Origin: Thalassospira sp. HF15
GTDB lineage: Bacteria > Pseudomonadota > Alphaproteobacteria > Rhodospirillales > Thalassospiraceae
Assembly (NCBI RefSeq): GCF_011806525.1
Contig: NZ_JAAVKI010000005.1
Span: forward strand, 124,001-188,000
DNA: 64,000 nucleotides
Direction of reading: 5' to 3'
The first letter of the stretch is position 1, and the number at the start of each line of letters is the position of its first letter. The translations under genes were made by a program, and so were the position numbers. Of the stretch, positions 44,017 to 53,393 are shown piece after piece. The notes beneath the pieces were generated by a model that was given only the letters and a program-made list of their open reading frames with translations, ran no database searches and was not told the origin of the DNA.

Positions 44017-44205
44017 ATGAAATCAGATAGCAAAGTTTCTCTGCCGCTTTTGGGCATTCTGCTGGTCGCTGTAATTGGCTTGGCGCTTTATCTTGCCGGT
44101 TATGTTCTTGCTGCTTTGGGCGTTCCAGTCGCGTCCTTCTGGATTTACGTTGCGCTGGCCCTGGTGCCAGTCACCTTCCTTGTCTTGATTGATTTTAGCC
44201 GCTGA
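44017..44205 (+). CDS. Small two-helix membrane protein, putative FNR target
   Basis: 62 residues: a short basic N-terminus (MKSDSKVS), then two hydrophobic helices, about 9-34 (LPLLGILLVAVIGLALYLAG) and 38-58 (ASFWIYVALALVPVTFLVLI). No known domain recognised. Its reality is supported by an upstream regulatory box, a dedicated terminator 30 bp downstream and the clean membrane-protein composition. Regulation by oxygen through a Crp-FNR protein suggests a role in respiratory or microaerobic physiology, but function is unknown. Confidence 0.7.
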   Translation: MKSDSKVSLPLLGILLVAVIGLALYLAGYVLAALGVPVASFWIYVALALVPVTFLVLIDFSR

Positions 44206-44235
44206 TTCTGCTGTCCCCCGCAGAACAGTACTGAG

Positions 44236-44271
44236 ACGGCCTGCCACATGTAGCGACAGGCCGTTTTTTTT
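44236..44271 (+). terminator. Terminator after the small membrane protein gene
   Basis: ACGGCCTG (44236-44243) and CAGGCCGT (44257-44264), 13-nt loop, followed by TTTTTTT. Works rightward only; the opposite strand has no T-run. Confidence 0.85.
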
Positions 44272-44295
44272 GTGTGCCTTCAGGACAAGCGGGAC

Positions 44296-46365
44296 TCAGA
44301 CGGGCTGATCCGTATCAGACTGCCATTGGGTATCCCGGCAGGGCATCGGGCCAGGGCGGGCAAAGAAGAACCCCTGACAGGCATCAACCCCCATCGCCAA
44401 CAATTCAGTGCGTTGCTCGGCTGTCTCAATCCCTTCGGCGATCACCTTAAGGCCAAAGCGATGCGCAATCAGGATTGCGGCTTCGATCACGACGCGGGCA
44501 TTTTCATCCATGGCAAGGACAAAGGACTTGTCGATCTTGACTGCATCAACAGGGATCTCATGCAGGCGCGACAGCGATGAATAACCGGTCCCGAAATCAT
44601 CGATATATATCTCGATGCCCATGGCATGGAGCTGATCAAGCACTCTGGCGATCTGGGTGGTCTGACGTTTTTCAAAAATCGACTCTGTCACTTCCAGAAC
44701 CAACCGGTCCGATGACAGGCCGGTATCTGCCAGAACACGCGACACCATATCGGCGAAGTTCGGCATGACGATCTGGCGGATGGAGACGTTGATCGCAATT
44801 TTCGTCGTTGCAGAGACTTCAGCACAGTCTTGCAAGGCCTGACAGGCCCGGCGCATACACCATTCACCAATATCGACGATCAGGGCGCTTTCCTCGGCAA
44901 TCGGGATGAATTCATCGGGTGACACAACACCAAGCACACCGCTGTTCCACCGCAGGAGTGCCTCATAGACGATAATGTCGCCCGTCACGGCGTCTATGAC
45001 CGGCTGATATTTAACATCGAACTCATCGGCACCCATGGCGCGTCTTAGCGCCTGTGTCACGCTCAGACGCCGTTCCTGTTCGGTCAGCAGCATCTTGTCA
45101 TAGTTATGCACACTGCCACGCCCGGATCGCTTGACCTCTGCCGCGGCAAGGTCGGCCCAGTGGATCAGCTCCGATATCGACGGGTTGCGGCCTGAGGAAA
45201 AGGCAACGCCGGTACTGAACCCGACATGCAGCGTATGCCCGACAATATTGATCGGCTGGGTGACCGCTTGCTGAGCGAGTTCGATAACATCTTCGACCAG
45301 CGGATGAAGTTCCAGATGCGGAGCGGCCAGAACGATCAGGAATTCATCCCCACCCCAGCGCCCCAGGGCATGCTCCGGACCAACACATTCGCCCAACCGC
45401 ATGCTGACTGCGCGCAGAACTTCATCACCAATTGCGTGGCTCAGCCCATCATTGATCTGTTTGAACCGGTCAAGATCGATAAACAGAACCGCATAATCCA
45501 ACAGCGCGTCCGATCTCTTTTTATGCTCAAACCAAGCGACAATCCCGTCCCGGTTATAAAGACCGGTCAGGGCATCGTGTTCCACCAGGTTTCGCAGTTC
45601 CTCGGTACGCTGTTCGACGCGTATTTCAAGGGTTGCGTTCCAGTCCTCGGTAATCCGGTTTTTCTGTCTGAGATCTTCAATCAATCCCTGATTCTGGTAT
45701 TTCAGAACAAAGGATCTGAACAGAACTGCATGGTTGTTGCGATGGGTCACCAGCATCACCAGCAGGAAGACCAATGCCAGTGCTGAAAGGATATAATTCG
45801 GCTCCGCCATGACCGCCAGGATCACCGCCGGCGGCAGCAACAACGCGCAGAGATAAATGCGTCCTACCAGAAATACCGGGGCCAGAATACCGGTTGCACC
45901 ACCGGCCATGCCAGCGAGGATAATCATCGTCAGGAACTGACTTTCACCCTGTACGGTCGGAATTTGCATCAGTCCGAGGACAGACCACAAAAGGCCCGTG
46001 AAAATCACCGCGGTCTGATATCGAAACCGCCACTTCCTTAGCAATGCGTCAGGCAATTCGCTAATATTTTCGCGCAGCAGCCGATAGAGGTAACCGCTCC
46101 AAAGGCGAATGCAGGAAACAATCCCGACAACCGCCAACCAGATGACATTCCCCGAAACCAGATCGCCCCGCAGCCAGAACATCGCAACCAAACTGGCCCC
46201 TGCGGCCAGATTGACCAGATTGTTTGCCCAGTTGTTGCGATAGGCGAGATCAAGGAGATCACGCTGCACCTTGCCCGTCAGCTCTCGGCCAACCGGCATC
46301 CCCCCGATGCCCGGGTCCCAAAGACGTTTACCGATCCTGCCGACCAAACCGGCGTTGTTTTCCAT
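44296..46365 (-). CDS. Membrane-bound GGDEF-EAL cyclic-di-GMP protein
   Basis: 689 residues. About six membrane helices in residues 45-210 form an integral sensor region; a short coiled coil (220-258) leads to a GGDEF domain with intact GGDEF at 338-342 and an EAL domain with EAL at 468-470, DDFGTGYSSL and AEGIET. Both catalytic motifs look active. The RxxD inhibitory site expected just before GGDEF is absent (EHALGRW instead), so product inhibition is unlikely. It may make or degrade c-di-GMP depending on the membrane signal. Monocistronic, no linked target genes. Confidence 0.92.
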   Translation of the reverse strand: MENNAGLVGRIGKRLWDPGIGGMPVGRELTGKVQRDLLDLAYRNNWANNLVNLAAGASLVAMFWLRGDLVSGNVIWLAVVGIVSCIRLWSGYLYRLLRENISELPDALLRKWRFRYQTAVIFTGLLWSVLGLMQIPTVQGESQFLTMIILAGMAGGATGILAPVFLVGRIYLCALLLPPAVILAVMAEPNYILSALALVFLLVMLVTHRNNHAVLFRSFVLKYQNQGLIEDLRQKNRITEDWNATLEIRVEQRTEELRNLVEHDALTGLYNRDGIVAWFEHKKRSDALLDYAVLFIDLDRFKQINDGLSHAIGDEVLRAVSMRLGECVGPEHALGRWGGDEFLIVLAAPHLELHPLVEDVIELAQQAVTQPINIVGHTLHVGFSTGVAFSSGRNPSISELIHWADLAAAEVKRSGRGSVHNYDKMLLTEQERRLSVTQALRRAMGADEFDVKYQPVIDAVTGDIIVYEALLRWNSGVLGVVSPDEFIPIAEESALIVDIGEWCMRRACQALQDCAEVSATTKIAINVSIRQIVMPNFADMVSRVLADTGLSSDRLVLEVTESIFEKRQTTQIARVLDQLHAMGIEIYIDDFGTGYSSLSRLHEIPVDAVKIDKSFVLAMDENARVVIEAAILIAHRFGLKVIAEGIETAEQRTELLAMGVDACQGFFFARPGPMPCRDTQWQSDTDQPV

Positions 46366-46499
46366 CTGGTCTTGCGCCCCCGACTTCTTCGAATATCAGT
46401 AATCCTATACATACGGACTATTCAACGCCAACGAGAATGTATATCGGGGCAAGGTAACATCGCAAAAGTACCGCCAAATCTGCGCAATGCTACATAACG

Positions 46500-46532
46500 A
46501 AAGGACGGCTCGCCAAAACGAACCGTCCCTTG
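46500..46532 (-). terminator. Possible terminator after the atypical SDR gene
   Basis: Read leftward, AAGGGACGGTTCG and CGAGCCGTCCTTT form an imperfect 11-12 bp stem around TTTTGG, followed by CGTTATG. It starts 19 bp after the SDR stop. The missing clean T-run lowers confidence. Confidence 0.5.
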
Positions 46533-46550
46533 CATCAACTCAAAAGATGA

Positions 46551-47150
46551 TCAGAATATTTCAAAGACCTGTCCGGTCTGCAGCCCTTCGACCGATTTGG
46601 CATACCCAAGGGCTGCGCGTGCTGCCGGAACCGGATCATGTCCACGGAAATACGCTGCGTAGCCTTCCATTGCTTCGGTTATGACCCCCGGACTGACAAC
46701 GTTGATGCGCTGTCCCGGCGTCATTTCAATTGCAGCCGCCCGGACAAACGACTCAATCGCGCCATTCACCATCGAGGCCGAACTGCCAAACGGAATCGGG
46801 TCTTTAGACAGAATCCCCGTGGTCAGGGTGAAGGACGCGCGATCAGAGACATACTCGCGCCCGATCAGCACCAGATTGATCTGACCAAACAGTTTGTCAT
46901 CAATACCAACGCGGTATTTTTCCTCGTCCATATCCGCAAGCGCACCGAAATGCACATGCCCGGTTGCCGCGATCACGGCATCAACGGTGCCAACTTTTTC
47001 AAACATCGTGCGAATAGATGCACTGTCTTGCAGATCAACATGCACGTCACCGCTGTTACGTGATGCCCGAATGATTTCATGACGTGGGGACAACTCGGCA
47101 TCAATACCTTTGCCAATGATCCCGGACGCACCAACCAATAAGATTTTCAT
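46551..47150 (-). CDS. Atypical short-chain dehydrogenase lacking the YxxxK motif
   Basis: 199 residues from the ATG at 47150. Rossmann motif GASGIIGKG (8-16) and the NAD-adjacent AATGHVHFG are present, but the region that should hold YxxxK reads SSASMVNGAIESF, with neither the Tyr nor the Lys. This is the state of a known small SDR subgroup (Lin1944-like), so it is not a mutation. Either it uses other residues or acts as an NAD(P)-binding sensor. It diverges from the LysR gene at 47253, which probably controls it. Confidence 0.87.
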   Translation of the reverse strand: MKILLVGASGIIGKGIDAELSPRHEIIRASRNSGDVHVDLQDSASIRTMFEKVGTVDAVIAATGHVHFGALADMDEEKYRVGIDDKLFGQINLVLIGREYVSDRASFTLTTGILSKDPIPFGSSASMVNGAIESFVRAAAIEMTPGQRINVVSPGVITEAMEGYAAYFRGHDPVPAARAALGYAKSVEGLQTGQVFEIF

Positions 47151-47162
47151 TTCATCCTCCAA

Positions 47163-47251
47163 CTGTGGAATTTCCAATACACAGAGGATTTCACAAAACA
47201 GTCGGCTGGATAATCTGGTGATTTTCAAACTTATCGTTTAGAATTTTAAAC
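47163..47251. promoter_or_regulatory. Divergent SDR/LysR control region
   Basis: Two dyads: TGGAA-T-TTCCA (47166-47176) nested in CTGTG/CACAG (47163-47184), and GTTTA-N6-TAAAC (47236-47251) next to the lysR ATG. Either could be the LysR binding site. The T-N11-A form is satisfied by several registers, so the exact site is uncertain. Confidence 0.45.
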
Positions 47252-47252
47252 A

Positions 47253-48185
47253 ATGAAAGACTATCTTAGCGAAATGCGCAGCTTTGCTGCGGTGATTGAA
47301 CAGGGCAGTTTTACAAAGGCTGCCAACAGCACCGGCACGTCCAAGGGCCTGATCAGCCAGCACGTCAAACGGCTTGAAGATGCCCTTGGCGCGCAATTGC
47401 TGTTTCGCTCAACGCGCAAGCTGGAACTGACCGAAATCGGTGCGACATTTCTGGAATACTGCCAGAACATCACCAAGAATGCTGATGCCGCGTTTGAAGC
47501 CGTCGAAACCCTGCGCGGGGAACCGGTTGGCACGGTTCGCATTACGGTTCCGGTTTCGTTTGGTGAAATGTTCCTGCAAGACATCATCGTCAGCTTTCAG
47601 CAGTCTCACCCCCGCATTCAGATCGAGATGGAGCTGGAAAACACATTTCGGGATTTGCAGTCATCACACATGGATATCGCCATTCGTGCGGGCCTGAGTG
47701 ACGATCCAGAACAGGTCGCCATCCCATTGGGGCAGCTTTCCGAACTGATCTGTGCCAGCCCGGACTATTGGCAAACACACCCCAAACCACAAACACCAGA
47801 CGACCTTGCCCACCACAATTGCCTGGTGAATTTCCAGTATTACAAAGACCGCAAATGGGTGTTCTTTTCCAAGGACGGCCCGCAATCGATTACAGCAAAT
47901 GGCAATCTGCGCCTGAACCATTATCCGCTGATCCGAAACGCAACCGTGCAGGGTTTGGGCGTCGCCCGCCTGCCGCGTTATGTCGCCCTGCCAGAAATTC
48001 GTGCCGGACGACTTGAAACCGCTCTGGATGAATATCGCTCGCCGCTGCGGCCGATCTATCTGGTGTATCCTTATCAGGGGAATCTGCCGATCAAGAATCG
48101 GCTTATGATCGACTTCATTCGAAACTGGTTTACCGACCGGCCAGACCTTTTGGAAACGGCCCCGAACGGACATCCCGCACCTTGA
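47253..48185 (+). CDS. LysR-family transcriptional regulator
   Basis: 310 residues. The N-terminal HTH spans about 5-60 with VIEQGSFTKAANSTGTSKGLISQHVKRLE and RSTRKLELTEIG; the effector domain starts near 90 (VGTVRITVPVSFGEMFLQDI) and resembles AaeR/DsdC-like regulators of the CrgA group. It is divergent from the atypical SDR gene, the usual LysR-target layout. Its stop directly abuts the gluQ stop on the other strand, with no intergenic base. Confidence 0.9.
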   Translation: MKDYLSEMRSFAAVIEQGSFTKAANSTGTSKGLISQHVKRLEDALGAQLLFRSTRKLELTEIGATFLEYCQNITKNADAAFEAVETLRGEPVGTVRITVPVSFGEMFLQDIIVSFQQSHPRIQIEMELENTFRDLQSSHMDIAIRAGLSDDPEQVAIPLGQLSELICASPDYWQTHPKPQTPDDLAHHNCLVNFQYYKDRKWVFFSKDGPQSITANGNLRLNHYPLIRNATVQGLGVARLPRYVALPEIRAGRLETALDEYRSPLRPIYLVYPYQGNLPIKNRLMIDFIRNWFTDRPDLLETAPNGHPAP

Positions 48186-49025
48186 TCAGGACAGGGTTGC
48201 TTGTTTTATCACGGCCACAGAGGGCAGGCCTTCTTCGCGCATGGATCGAAGGGTCTTGGATTTATCACGCTTGGCGAAGCGTTTGCCATCCGGGCCCGTC
48301 AGAAGCCTGTGATGGTGATATTCCGGCACATCATAACCCAGTAGTTCCTGCAACAAGCGATGCAGGTGGCTGGCAAAAAACAGGTCTTCACCACGGGTAA
48401 CAAGGCTAATGCCCTGCAAGTCATCATCATGGGTGACCGAGATATGATAGCTGGTCGGTGTGTCCTTGCGCGCCAGCACGACATCCCCAAAGATCTCCGG
48501 TGTCGCCACCTGTTGACCCGCAGCACGATCAAACCAAGTCAGTTCCTTGCCCACCCGTCTGATGGCCGCCGTCATATCAAGGCGCAGCGCATAGCTTTCA
48601 CCCGCAGCGATTCGGTCCTGGCGCTCGGTTACTGAACAGTGCCGACAGGTACCGGGATAAAGTGCGCCATCGGGCCCGTGCGGCGCATTGTCGATGCGCG
48701 CGATTTCGGCCTGAATGTCCTTGCGGGTGCAAAAGCACGGATAAAGCAGTTCCATATCCGACAATCGATCAAGTATGGCCTGATAGTCGGTGAAGTGATC
48801 GGACTGCACGCGCACCGGCGTTTCCCACTCAAGGCCAAGCCATGCGAGGTCTTCATAGATCGCCTCAAGATATTCAGGGCGGCAGCGAGTCTGATCGATA
48901 TCTTCGATCCGCAAAAGAAAACGGCCATTCGGCCCGGCCTGTTTTGCAGAAAACAGCGCCGAGGCCGCATGGCCGAGATGAAGATATCCGGTCGGACTTG
49001 GTGCAAAGCGGGTGATGATACTCAT
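48186..49025 (-). CDS. gluQ: Glutamyl-Q tRNA(Asp) synthetase
   Basis: 279 residues from the ATG at 49025; the frame is open upstream only through the cobT gene. A class I glutamyl-tRNA-synthetase-like enzyme that lacks the anticodon-binding domain and charges glutamate onto queuosine of tRNA-Asp. HLGH (HIGH-type) lies at 17-20 in PSPTGYLHLGH and FAKRDKS replaces KMSKS. Zn ligands are in CFCTR and CRHC. Last gene of the minus-strand cobS-cobT-gluQ run, 19 bp after cobT. Confidence 0.93.
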   Translation of the reverse strand: MSIITRFAPSPTGYLHLGHAASALFSAKQAGPNGRFLLRIEDIDQTRCRPEYLEAIYEDLAWLGLEWETPVRVQSDHFTDYQAILDRLSDMELLYPCFCTRKDIQAEIARIDNAPHGPDGALYPGTCRHCSVTERQDRIAAGESYALRLDMTAAIRRVGKELTWFDRAAGQQVATPEIFGDVVLARKDTPTSYHISVTHDDDLQGISLVTRGEDLFFASHLHRLLQELLGYDVPEYHHHRLLTGPDGKRFAKRDKSKTLRSMREEGLPSVAVIKQATLS

Positions 49026-49044
49026 CCTCGATACACCTTGGCTT

Positions 49045-51018
49045 TTACCAGCGGTCGCGGTCACCCGCGGCGTGATCACGAGCCTGTCCGTTATCGGCTG
49101 GCACATGACGCATCGGGCGTTTGGGCTGACGTGCGCCTTCCTCGTCAAACAGGTCAGACAGTTCGCGCAGCATGGTGCCGCCGAGTTCTTCCGGATCGTT
49201 GATCGTCACCGCACGGCGGTAGTAGCGCGTCACGTCATGGCCAATACCAATCGCCAGAAGTTCGACCGGCGATCTGGTTTCGATCCATTCGATCACTTCA
49301 CGCAGATGACGTTCCAGATAATTGCCGGAGTTGACTGATAGGGTCGAATCATCGACCGGCGCCCCATCGGAAATCACCATCATGATCCGACGCTGTTCGC
49401 TTCGCGCCAAAAGACGTTCATGCGCCCACAGCAGCGCTTCGCCGTCGATATTTTCCTTAAGCAGCCCTTCACGCAGCATCAGACCAAGGTTCTTGCGCGC
49501 CCGACGCCACGGCGTATCGGCCGCCTTGTAGATGATATGACGCAGATCGTTCAGACGACCGGGTTTTGGCGGTTTTCCTGCCTCGACCCAGCTTTCACGG
49601 GACTGACCGCCCTTCCACTGACGCGTGGTGAAGCCAAGAATTTCGACCTTCACCCCACACCGTTCAAGCGTGCGGGCAAGAATATCAGCCGACAGGGCCG
49701 CAATCGTGATCGGACGACCACGCATGGAGCCGGAATTGTCGATCAGAAGGGTCACGACCGTATCGCGGAAATCGGTATCCTGTTCCTGCTTGAACGACAG
49801 TGACGTCGACGGTGTCGAGACAATGCGCGCAAGCTTGGCGGCATCAAGAATGCCTTCTTCAAGGTCGAAGTCCCAGCCACGGTTCTGCTGCGCCATCAGG
49901 CGGCGTTGCAGACGGTTGGCAAGCTTGGAGACCACGTTCTGAAGGTTGGCCAGCTGCTTATCAAGCATCGCGCGCAGGCGCGAAAGTTCGAGGTTTTCAC
50001 ACAGATCATCCGCGGTGACGACCTCGTCATATTCGCGGGTAAACGGCTCATAGCCGCGTTCGACAGGCTCGTTACGACCATCAAATTCCGGCTGCTCGCC
50101 CGGTCCGGCAGGCTTTTCTTCCTGCGACATGGCTTCAAGCTGCTGGTCATCGATATCGCCTTCGCCCGCTTCGGCTTCTTCGGAACCGGCATCCTGTTGA
50201 TCATCGCCACCATCAGGTTCGGAGTCATCATTCTGGCCCTGCTGGCCGCCCTGACTTTCCATATCTTCCTGATCGGGATCGTTTTCGCCTTCCTGTTCCT
50301 GATCATCCTCGCCTTCCTGTTCGGGCGGGGTATCGTCGATGTCATCTTCAAGCGAAAGATGATCAAGCAATTTGCGCATACCACGCGCAAACGCTTCCTG
50401 ATCGTCCATCACCTCACGCAGATCAGAAAGGTCCGTGCCAGCGTTTTCTTCGATATGGGAGCGCCACAAATCAATCAGCGGCCGGGCCGATTCCGGGGCA
50501 CGCTCGCCGGTAAAGACTTCACGCGCCAGCATCCCGATTGCATCGGCAAACGGGGCGTCATCACGCGATGTCACGCGGTGATAATTCTTGGCGTGGCAAT
50601 CCTGTTCGGCATGTTCACGAAGGTTCTTGCGCACGCCGGGGAAATAACGCGATCCAACTGCTTCAACACGTGCGGTTTCAAGCGCATCATAAACAGCCTG
50701 CGCCTCGGCTGTTTCAGGCATGCGCTTGGCGTGCAAGGCGGCGTCATGATGACGCATTTTAAGCGCCCAGCCATCGGCAACGCCGCGCAGATCTGCGACC
50801 TCATCCTTGGGCATGGCCTGCTTGGGCATAGGCAAACGCACATGCTCGCCATAGCCCCCCGGACGTCCGCCTTTGACAAAGCCGACTTCCAGATCATTGC
50901 GCCCGGCAAGCGCGCGAAACGTCGCTGCCGTGCCACGCAAGAAGCCGGAAAGAGCCTCATCATTCTTCATTGCACTACTCGCTTGTGGGACCAGTTCGCC
51001 AATCTGCTTGAAGGCCAC
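49045..51018 (-). CDS. cobT: Cobaltochelatase subunit CobT
   Basis: 657 residues from a GTG 3 bp after the cobS stop; an ATG 16 codons later is an alternative. Aerobic cobalamin pathway: CobN-CobS-CobT insert Co(II) into hydrogenobyrinic acid a,c-diamide with ATP. An acidic, Glu/Asp/Gln-rich linker (about 224-310) joins the N-terminal domain to a C-terminal VWA domain with the MIDAS motif DNSGS (427-431). No cobN or other cobalamin genes are nearby, as usual for this locus in alphaproteobacteria. Confidence 0.95.
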   Translation of the reverse strand: MAFKQIGELVPQASSAMKNDEALSGFLRGTAATFRALAGRNDLEVGFVKGGRPGGYGEHVRLPMPKQAMPKDEVADLRGVADGWALKMRHHDAALHAKRMPETAEAQAVYDALETARVEAVGSRYFPGVRKNLREHAEQDCHAKNYHRVTSRDDAPFADAIGMLAREVFTGERAPESARPLIDLWRSHIEENAGTDLSDLREVMDDQEAFARGMRKLLDHLSLEDDIDDTPPEQEGEDDQEQEGENDPDQEDMESQGGQQGQNDDSEPDGGDDQQDAGSEEAEAGEGDIDDQQLEAMSQEEKPAGPGEQPEFDGRNEPVERGYEPFTREYDEVVTADDLCENLELSRLRAMLDKQLANLQNVVSKLANRLQRRLMAQQNRGWDFDLEEGILDAAKLARIVSTPSTSLSFKQEQDTDFRDTVVTLLIDNSGSMRGRPITIAALSADILARTLERCGVKVEILGFTTRQWKGGQSRESWVEAGKPPKPGRLNDLRHIIYKAADTPWRRARKNLGLMLREGLLKENIDGEALLWAHERLLARSEQRRIMMVISDGAPVDDSTLSVNSGNYLERHLREVIEWIETRSPVELLAIGIGHDVTRYYRRAVTINDPEELGGTMLRELSDLFDEEGARQPKRPMRHVPADNGQARDHAAGDRDRW

Positions 51019-51021
51019 GCC

Positions 51022-52029
51022 TTAGCGGACCATTACATTGATGGCTTCCTCGGGCAGTTCTTCACCAAAGCAACGCTGGTAATATTCCGCCAGGATCGGT
51101 CGTTCGACTTCATCACAACGGTTAAGGAACGTTACGCGGAAGGCATAGGAAACGTCGCCAAAGATCTCGGCGTTTTCCGCAAGCGTGATCACGGTACGCG
51201 GGCTCATGACGGTCGAGATATCGCCAGCAACAAAGCCCTGACGAGTCAGGTTGGCAAGGGCAACCATGGCCTCGATCTTCTGGCGGCCTTCGGCATTATC
51301 GAACGCCGGAACCTTGGCAGCAACGATGTTGGTTTCATCTTCGACGGACAGATAGTTCAGCGTCGCAATGATCGACCAACGGTCCATCTGGGCCTGGTTG
51401 ATCTGCTGGGTGCCATGATACAGGCCCGTGGTATCGCCAAGGCCAACCGTGTTCGACGTTGCAAACAGGCGGAAATGGGAATGCGGGTGGATGACCTTGT
51501 TCTGATCAAGCAGGGTCAGCTTGCCGTCAACCTCAAGCACACGCTGGATGACGAACATCACATCCGGGCGACCGGCATCATATTCATCAAACACCATCGC
51601 CACCGGACGTTTGAGCGCCCATGGCAGAATGCCTTCGCGGAATTCGGTAATCTGTTTGCCATCGCGCAAAACAATTGCGTCCTTGCCGATCAGGTCAATA
51701 CGGCTGATATGGCTATCAAGGTTGACGCGCACACACGGCCAGTTAAGGCGTGATGCCACCTGTTCGATATGGGTCGATTTACCCGTGCCGTGATAGCCTT
51801 GGATCATCACACGGCGGTTGTAGGCAAAGCCTGCAAGGATCGCCAGCGTCGTGTCGCGATCAAAACGGTAAGTCGGATCGGCTGCCGGTACATGTTCGCT
51901 GCCCTGGCTGAACGCCGGGACTTCCATATCAATGTCGATCCCGAACGTTTCACGCACGGAAATGGTGGTATCGGGTGTATCAAGCGGATGTTCCGCCGCC
52001 ACACCTGTCGCTTCGTAACCTTGGCTCAT
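51022..52029 (-). CDS. cobS: Cobaltochelatase subunit CobS (AAA+ ATPase)
   Basis: 335 residues. MoxR-like AAA+ ATPase that forms a hexamer with CobT. Walker [10 protein letters not shown] (78-86), Walker B in [10 protein letters not shown], sensor 1 in FRLFATSNT and the Arg-finger region TVMSPRTVI are visible. The N-terminal [17 protein letters not shown] is the CobS family signature. It begins 200 bp downstream of the J-domain gene on the same strand. Confidence 0.95.
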   Translation of the reverse strand: MSQGYEATGVAAEHPLDTPDTTISVRETFGIDIDMEVPAFSQGSEHVPAADPTYRFDRDTTLAILAGFAYNRRVMIQGYHGTGKSTHIEQVASRLNWPCVRVNLDSHISRIDLIGKDAIVLRDGKQITEFREGILPWALKRPVAMVFDEYDAGRPDVMFVIQRVLEVDGKLTLLDQNKVIHPHSHFRLFATSNTVGLGDTTGLYHGTQQINQAQMDRWSIIATLNYLSVEDETNIVAAKVPAFDNAEGRQKIEAMVALANLTRQGFVAGDISTVMSPRTVITLAENAEIFGDVSYAFRVTFLNRCDEVERPILAEYYQRCFGEELPEEAINVMVR

Positions 52030-52229
52030 AAGTACTCGCGCATTTCTCGGACCAACGCTGGTGACGCGGTCGTTTCGTTAAACTTGCTCATTAATAGCGG
52101 TTATGGCGCATCACACAAAGGGAAGATGCGCAAAAAATATCTATTATCGCAAAAGGTTTACTCGATAAGAGCTATCAGGTACGCAAACTGCGACCTGATA
52201 GACCGGTTTTCATCGAATTTCGCAGAAAA

Positions 52230-52880
52230 TTACAGGGTCACCCGCGCTTCAAGATCGCGAATGTACCGCGTCAGCGATGTATAGGCCGCACTGATGCGCT
52301 TAAAGCGTTCCTCAGCTGCCTTATCACCACCATTGGCGTCGGGGTGATACTTCTTTGAAAGCGCCTTGTATTTGGCCTTGAGCTCATCACGGGTAAAAGG
52401 CCATCCCAGATCAAGGGTCGCCATCGCCTGTTGCTGCTCGGCAGGCATGCCCATGGCACCGGCACGACGCTGGGCTTCTTCGCTTTTGCGTTTGCGTTCG
52501 GCATTGGCCCTGGCTTCGGCACCCGGTCCATGGTGGGTCTGATCGCCGTCCTCGTTAAAGAAGCCGAACCCGTCCTTGAATTTGAAATTGAAAGGCTTTT
52601 TCGAACCCCGGATATGACCAAACTGCCAAGTCGGGCGTTGCCAGTGGGTATCGCGACGCATGTCGCTTTCGATATCCTCGGCCTTCATGCCTGCGTAGTA
52701 GTTCCACGACTTGTTGTACTCGCGAACATGTTCCAGACAGAACTTGTAGTACTCGCGCAACTTGCGATCCTTGGGCGCACGGAATTCCCCATGCCCGTCG
52801 CAATCCGGCCAGTCACATTCCGGCAGAATTGGTTCGTCATGGTAGAGCGTCTTGCGCTTGTTGCGGTGTCCTCGGTTCAT
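52230..52880 (-). CDS. J-domain (DnaJ-like) protein linked to cobS/cobT
   Basis: 216 residues. A C-terminal J domain (about 156-216) carries HPD at 179-181 in KKYHPDANGG. The N-terminal half has CDWPDCDGHGEFRAP and FCLEH, possibly a small Zn-binding unit, and WNYYAGMKAEDIE, conserved in this alphaproteobacterial family. It should stimulate DnaK on a dedicated client; the fixed neighbourhood bolA / J / cobS / cobT suggests CobS-CobT assembly or iron-sulfur handling, which is inference. Divergent from bolA. Confidence 0.88.
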   Translation of the reverse strand: MNRGHRNKRKTLYHDEPILPECDWPDCDGHGEFRAPKDRKLREYYKFCLEHVREYNKSWNYYAGMKAEDIESDMRRDTHWQRPTWQFGHIRGSKKPFNFKFKDGFGFFNEDGDQTHHGPGAEARANAERKRKSEEAQRRAGAMGMPAEQQQAMATLDLGWPFTRDELKAKYKALSKKYHPDANGGDKAAEERFKRISAAYTSLTRYIRDLEARVTL

Positions 52881-53053
52881 TTGGGTCTATATGTTCTGAA
52901 AATTCGATCTGCGCAATATCATACGAGCGCTTTAGATGCGATAAAAGGCTTGAAAAATGGTCATCGCATGCCAGAACGTGATGCATAGGTCCTAACCCTA
53001 GAAACGTTTTTGCAGCAATTTGCAAACATCACATGAAAACAGAGGCCCTTACC

Positions 53054-53350
53054 ATGCAGGTCGCCAACCAGATCCGTGACATCCTGACCGACCAATTCGC
53101 GCCGGTCGAACTCCAGATCAATGATGATTCGTCAAAACATGCCGGCCATGCCGGGGCAGACCCCCGCGGCGAGTCCCATTTTTCAGTGCTTGTGGTTTCG
53201 GAAAAATTCGAAGGCGAGAACCGGGTCAATCGCCAGCGACTTGTTTATGGTGCGCTTGATGCGTTGCTTAAGGACCGGGTGCATGCGCTTGCACTCAAAA
53301 CCATGACACCTGCAGAATACGAAGCTGCTCTTGCCGCGAGAAACACTTGA
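53054..53350 (+). CDS. bolA: BolA family protein
   Basis: 98 residues from the ATG at 53054, which has SD AGAGG at 53041-53045; an in-frame ATG at 53033 has no SD. The BolA fold is seen in VELQINDDSSKHAGHAGADP, then ESHFSVLVVSEKFEG and NRQRLVYGALDALLKDRVHALALKTMTP. The conserved His residues of the HAGHAG loop can ligate a [2Fe-2S] cluster with a monothiol glutaredoxin. Convergent with the fusion gene at 53394; divergent from the J-domain gene. Confidence 0.9.
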   Translation: MQVANQIRDILTDQFAPVELQINDDSSKHAGHAGADPRGESHFSVLVVSEKFEGENRVNRQRLVYGALDALLKDRVHALALKTMTPAEYEAALAARNT

Positions 53351-53393
53351 CCGCAAATCTGCACGGAAAGTGACTGACGTTGCCGGTTAATCT

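Noticed and set aside
49906..51753. 615-codon open frame antisense to cobT and cobS
   Set aside because: It contains runs such as long Ile/Leu/Phe blocks that are the complement of CobT's acidic linker; the opposite strand carries certain genes.
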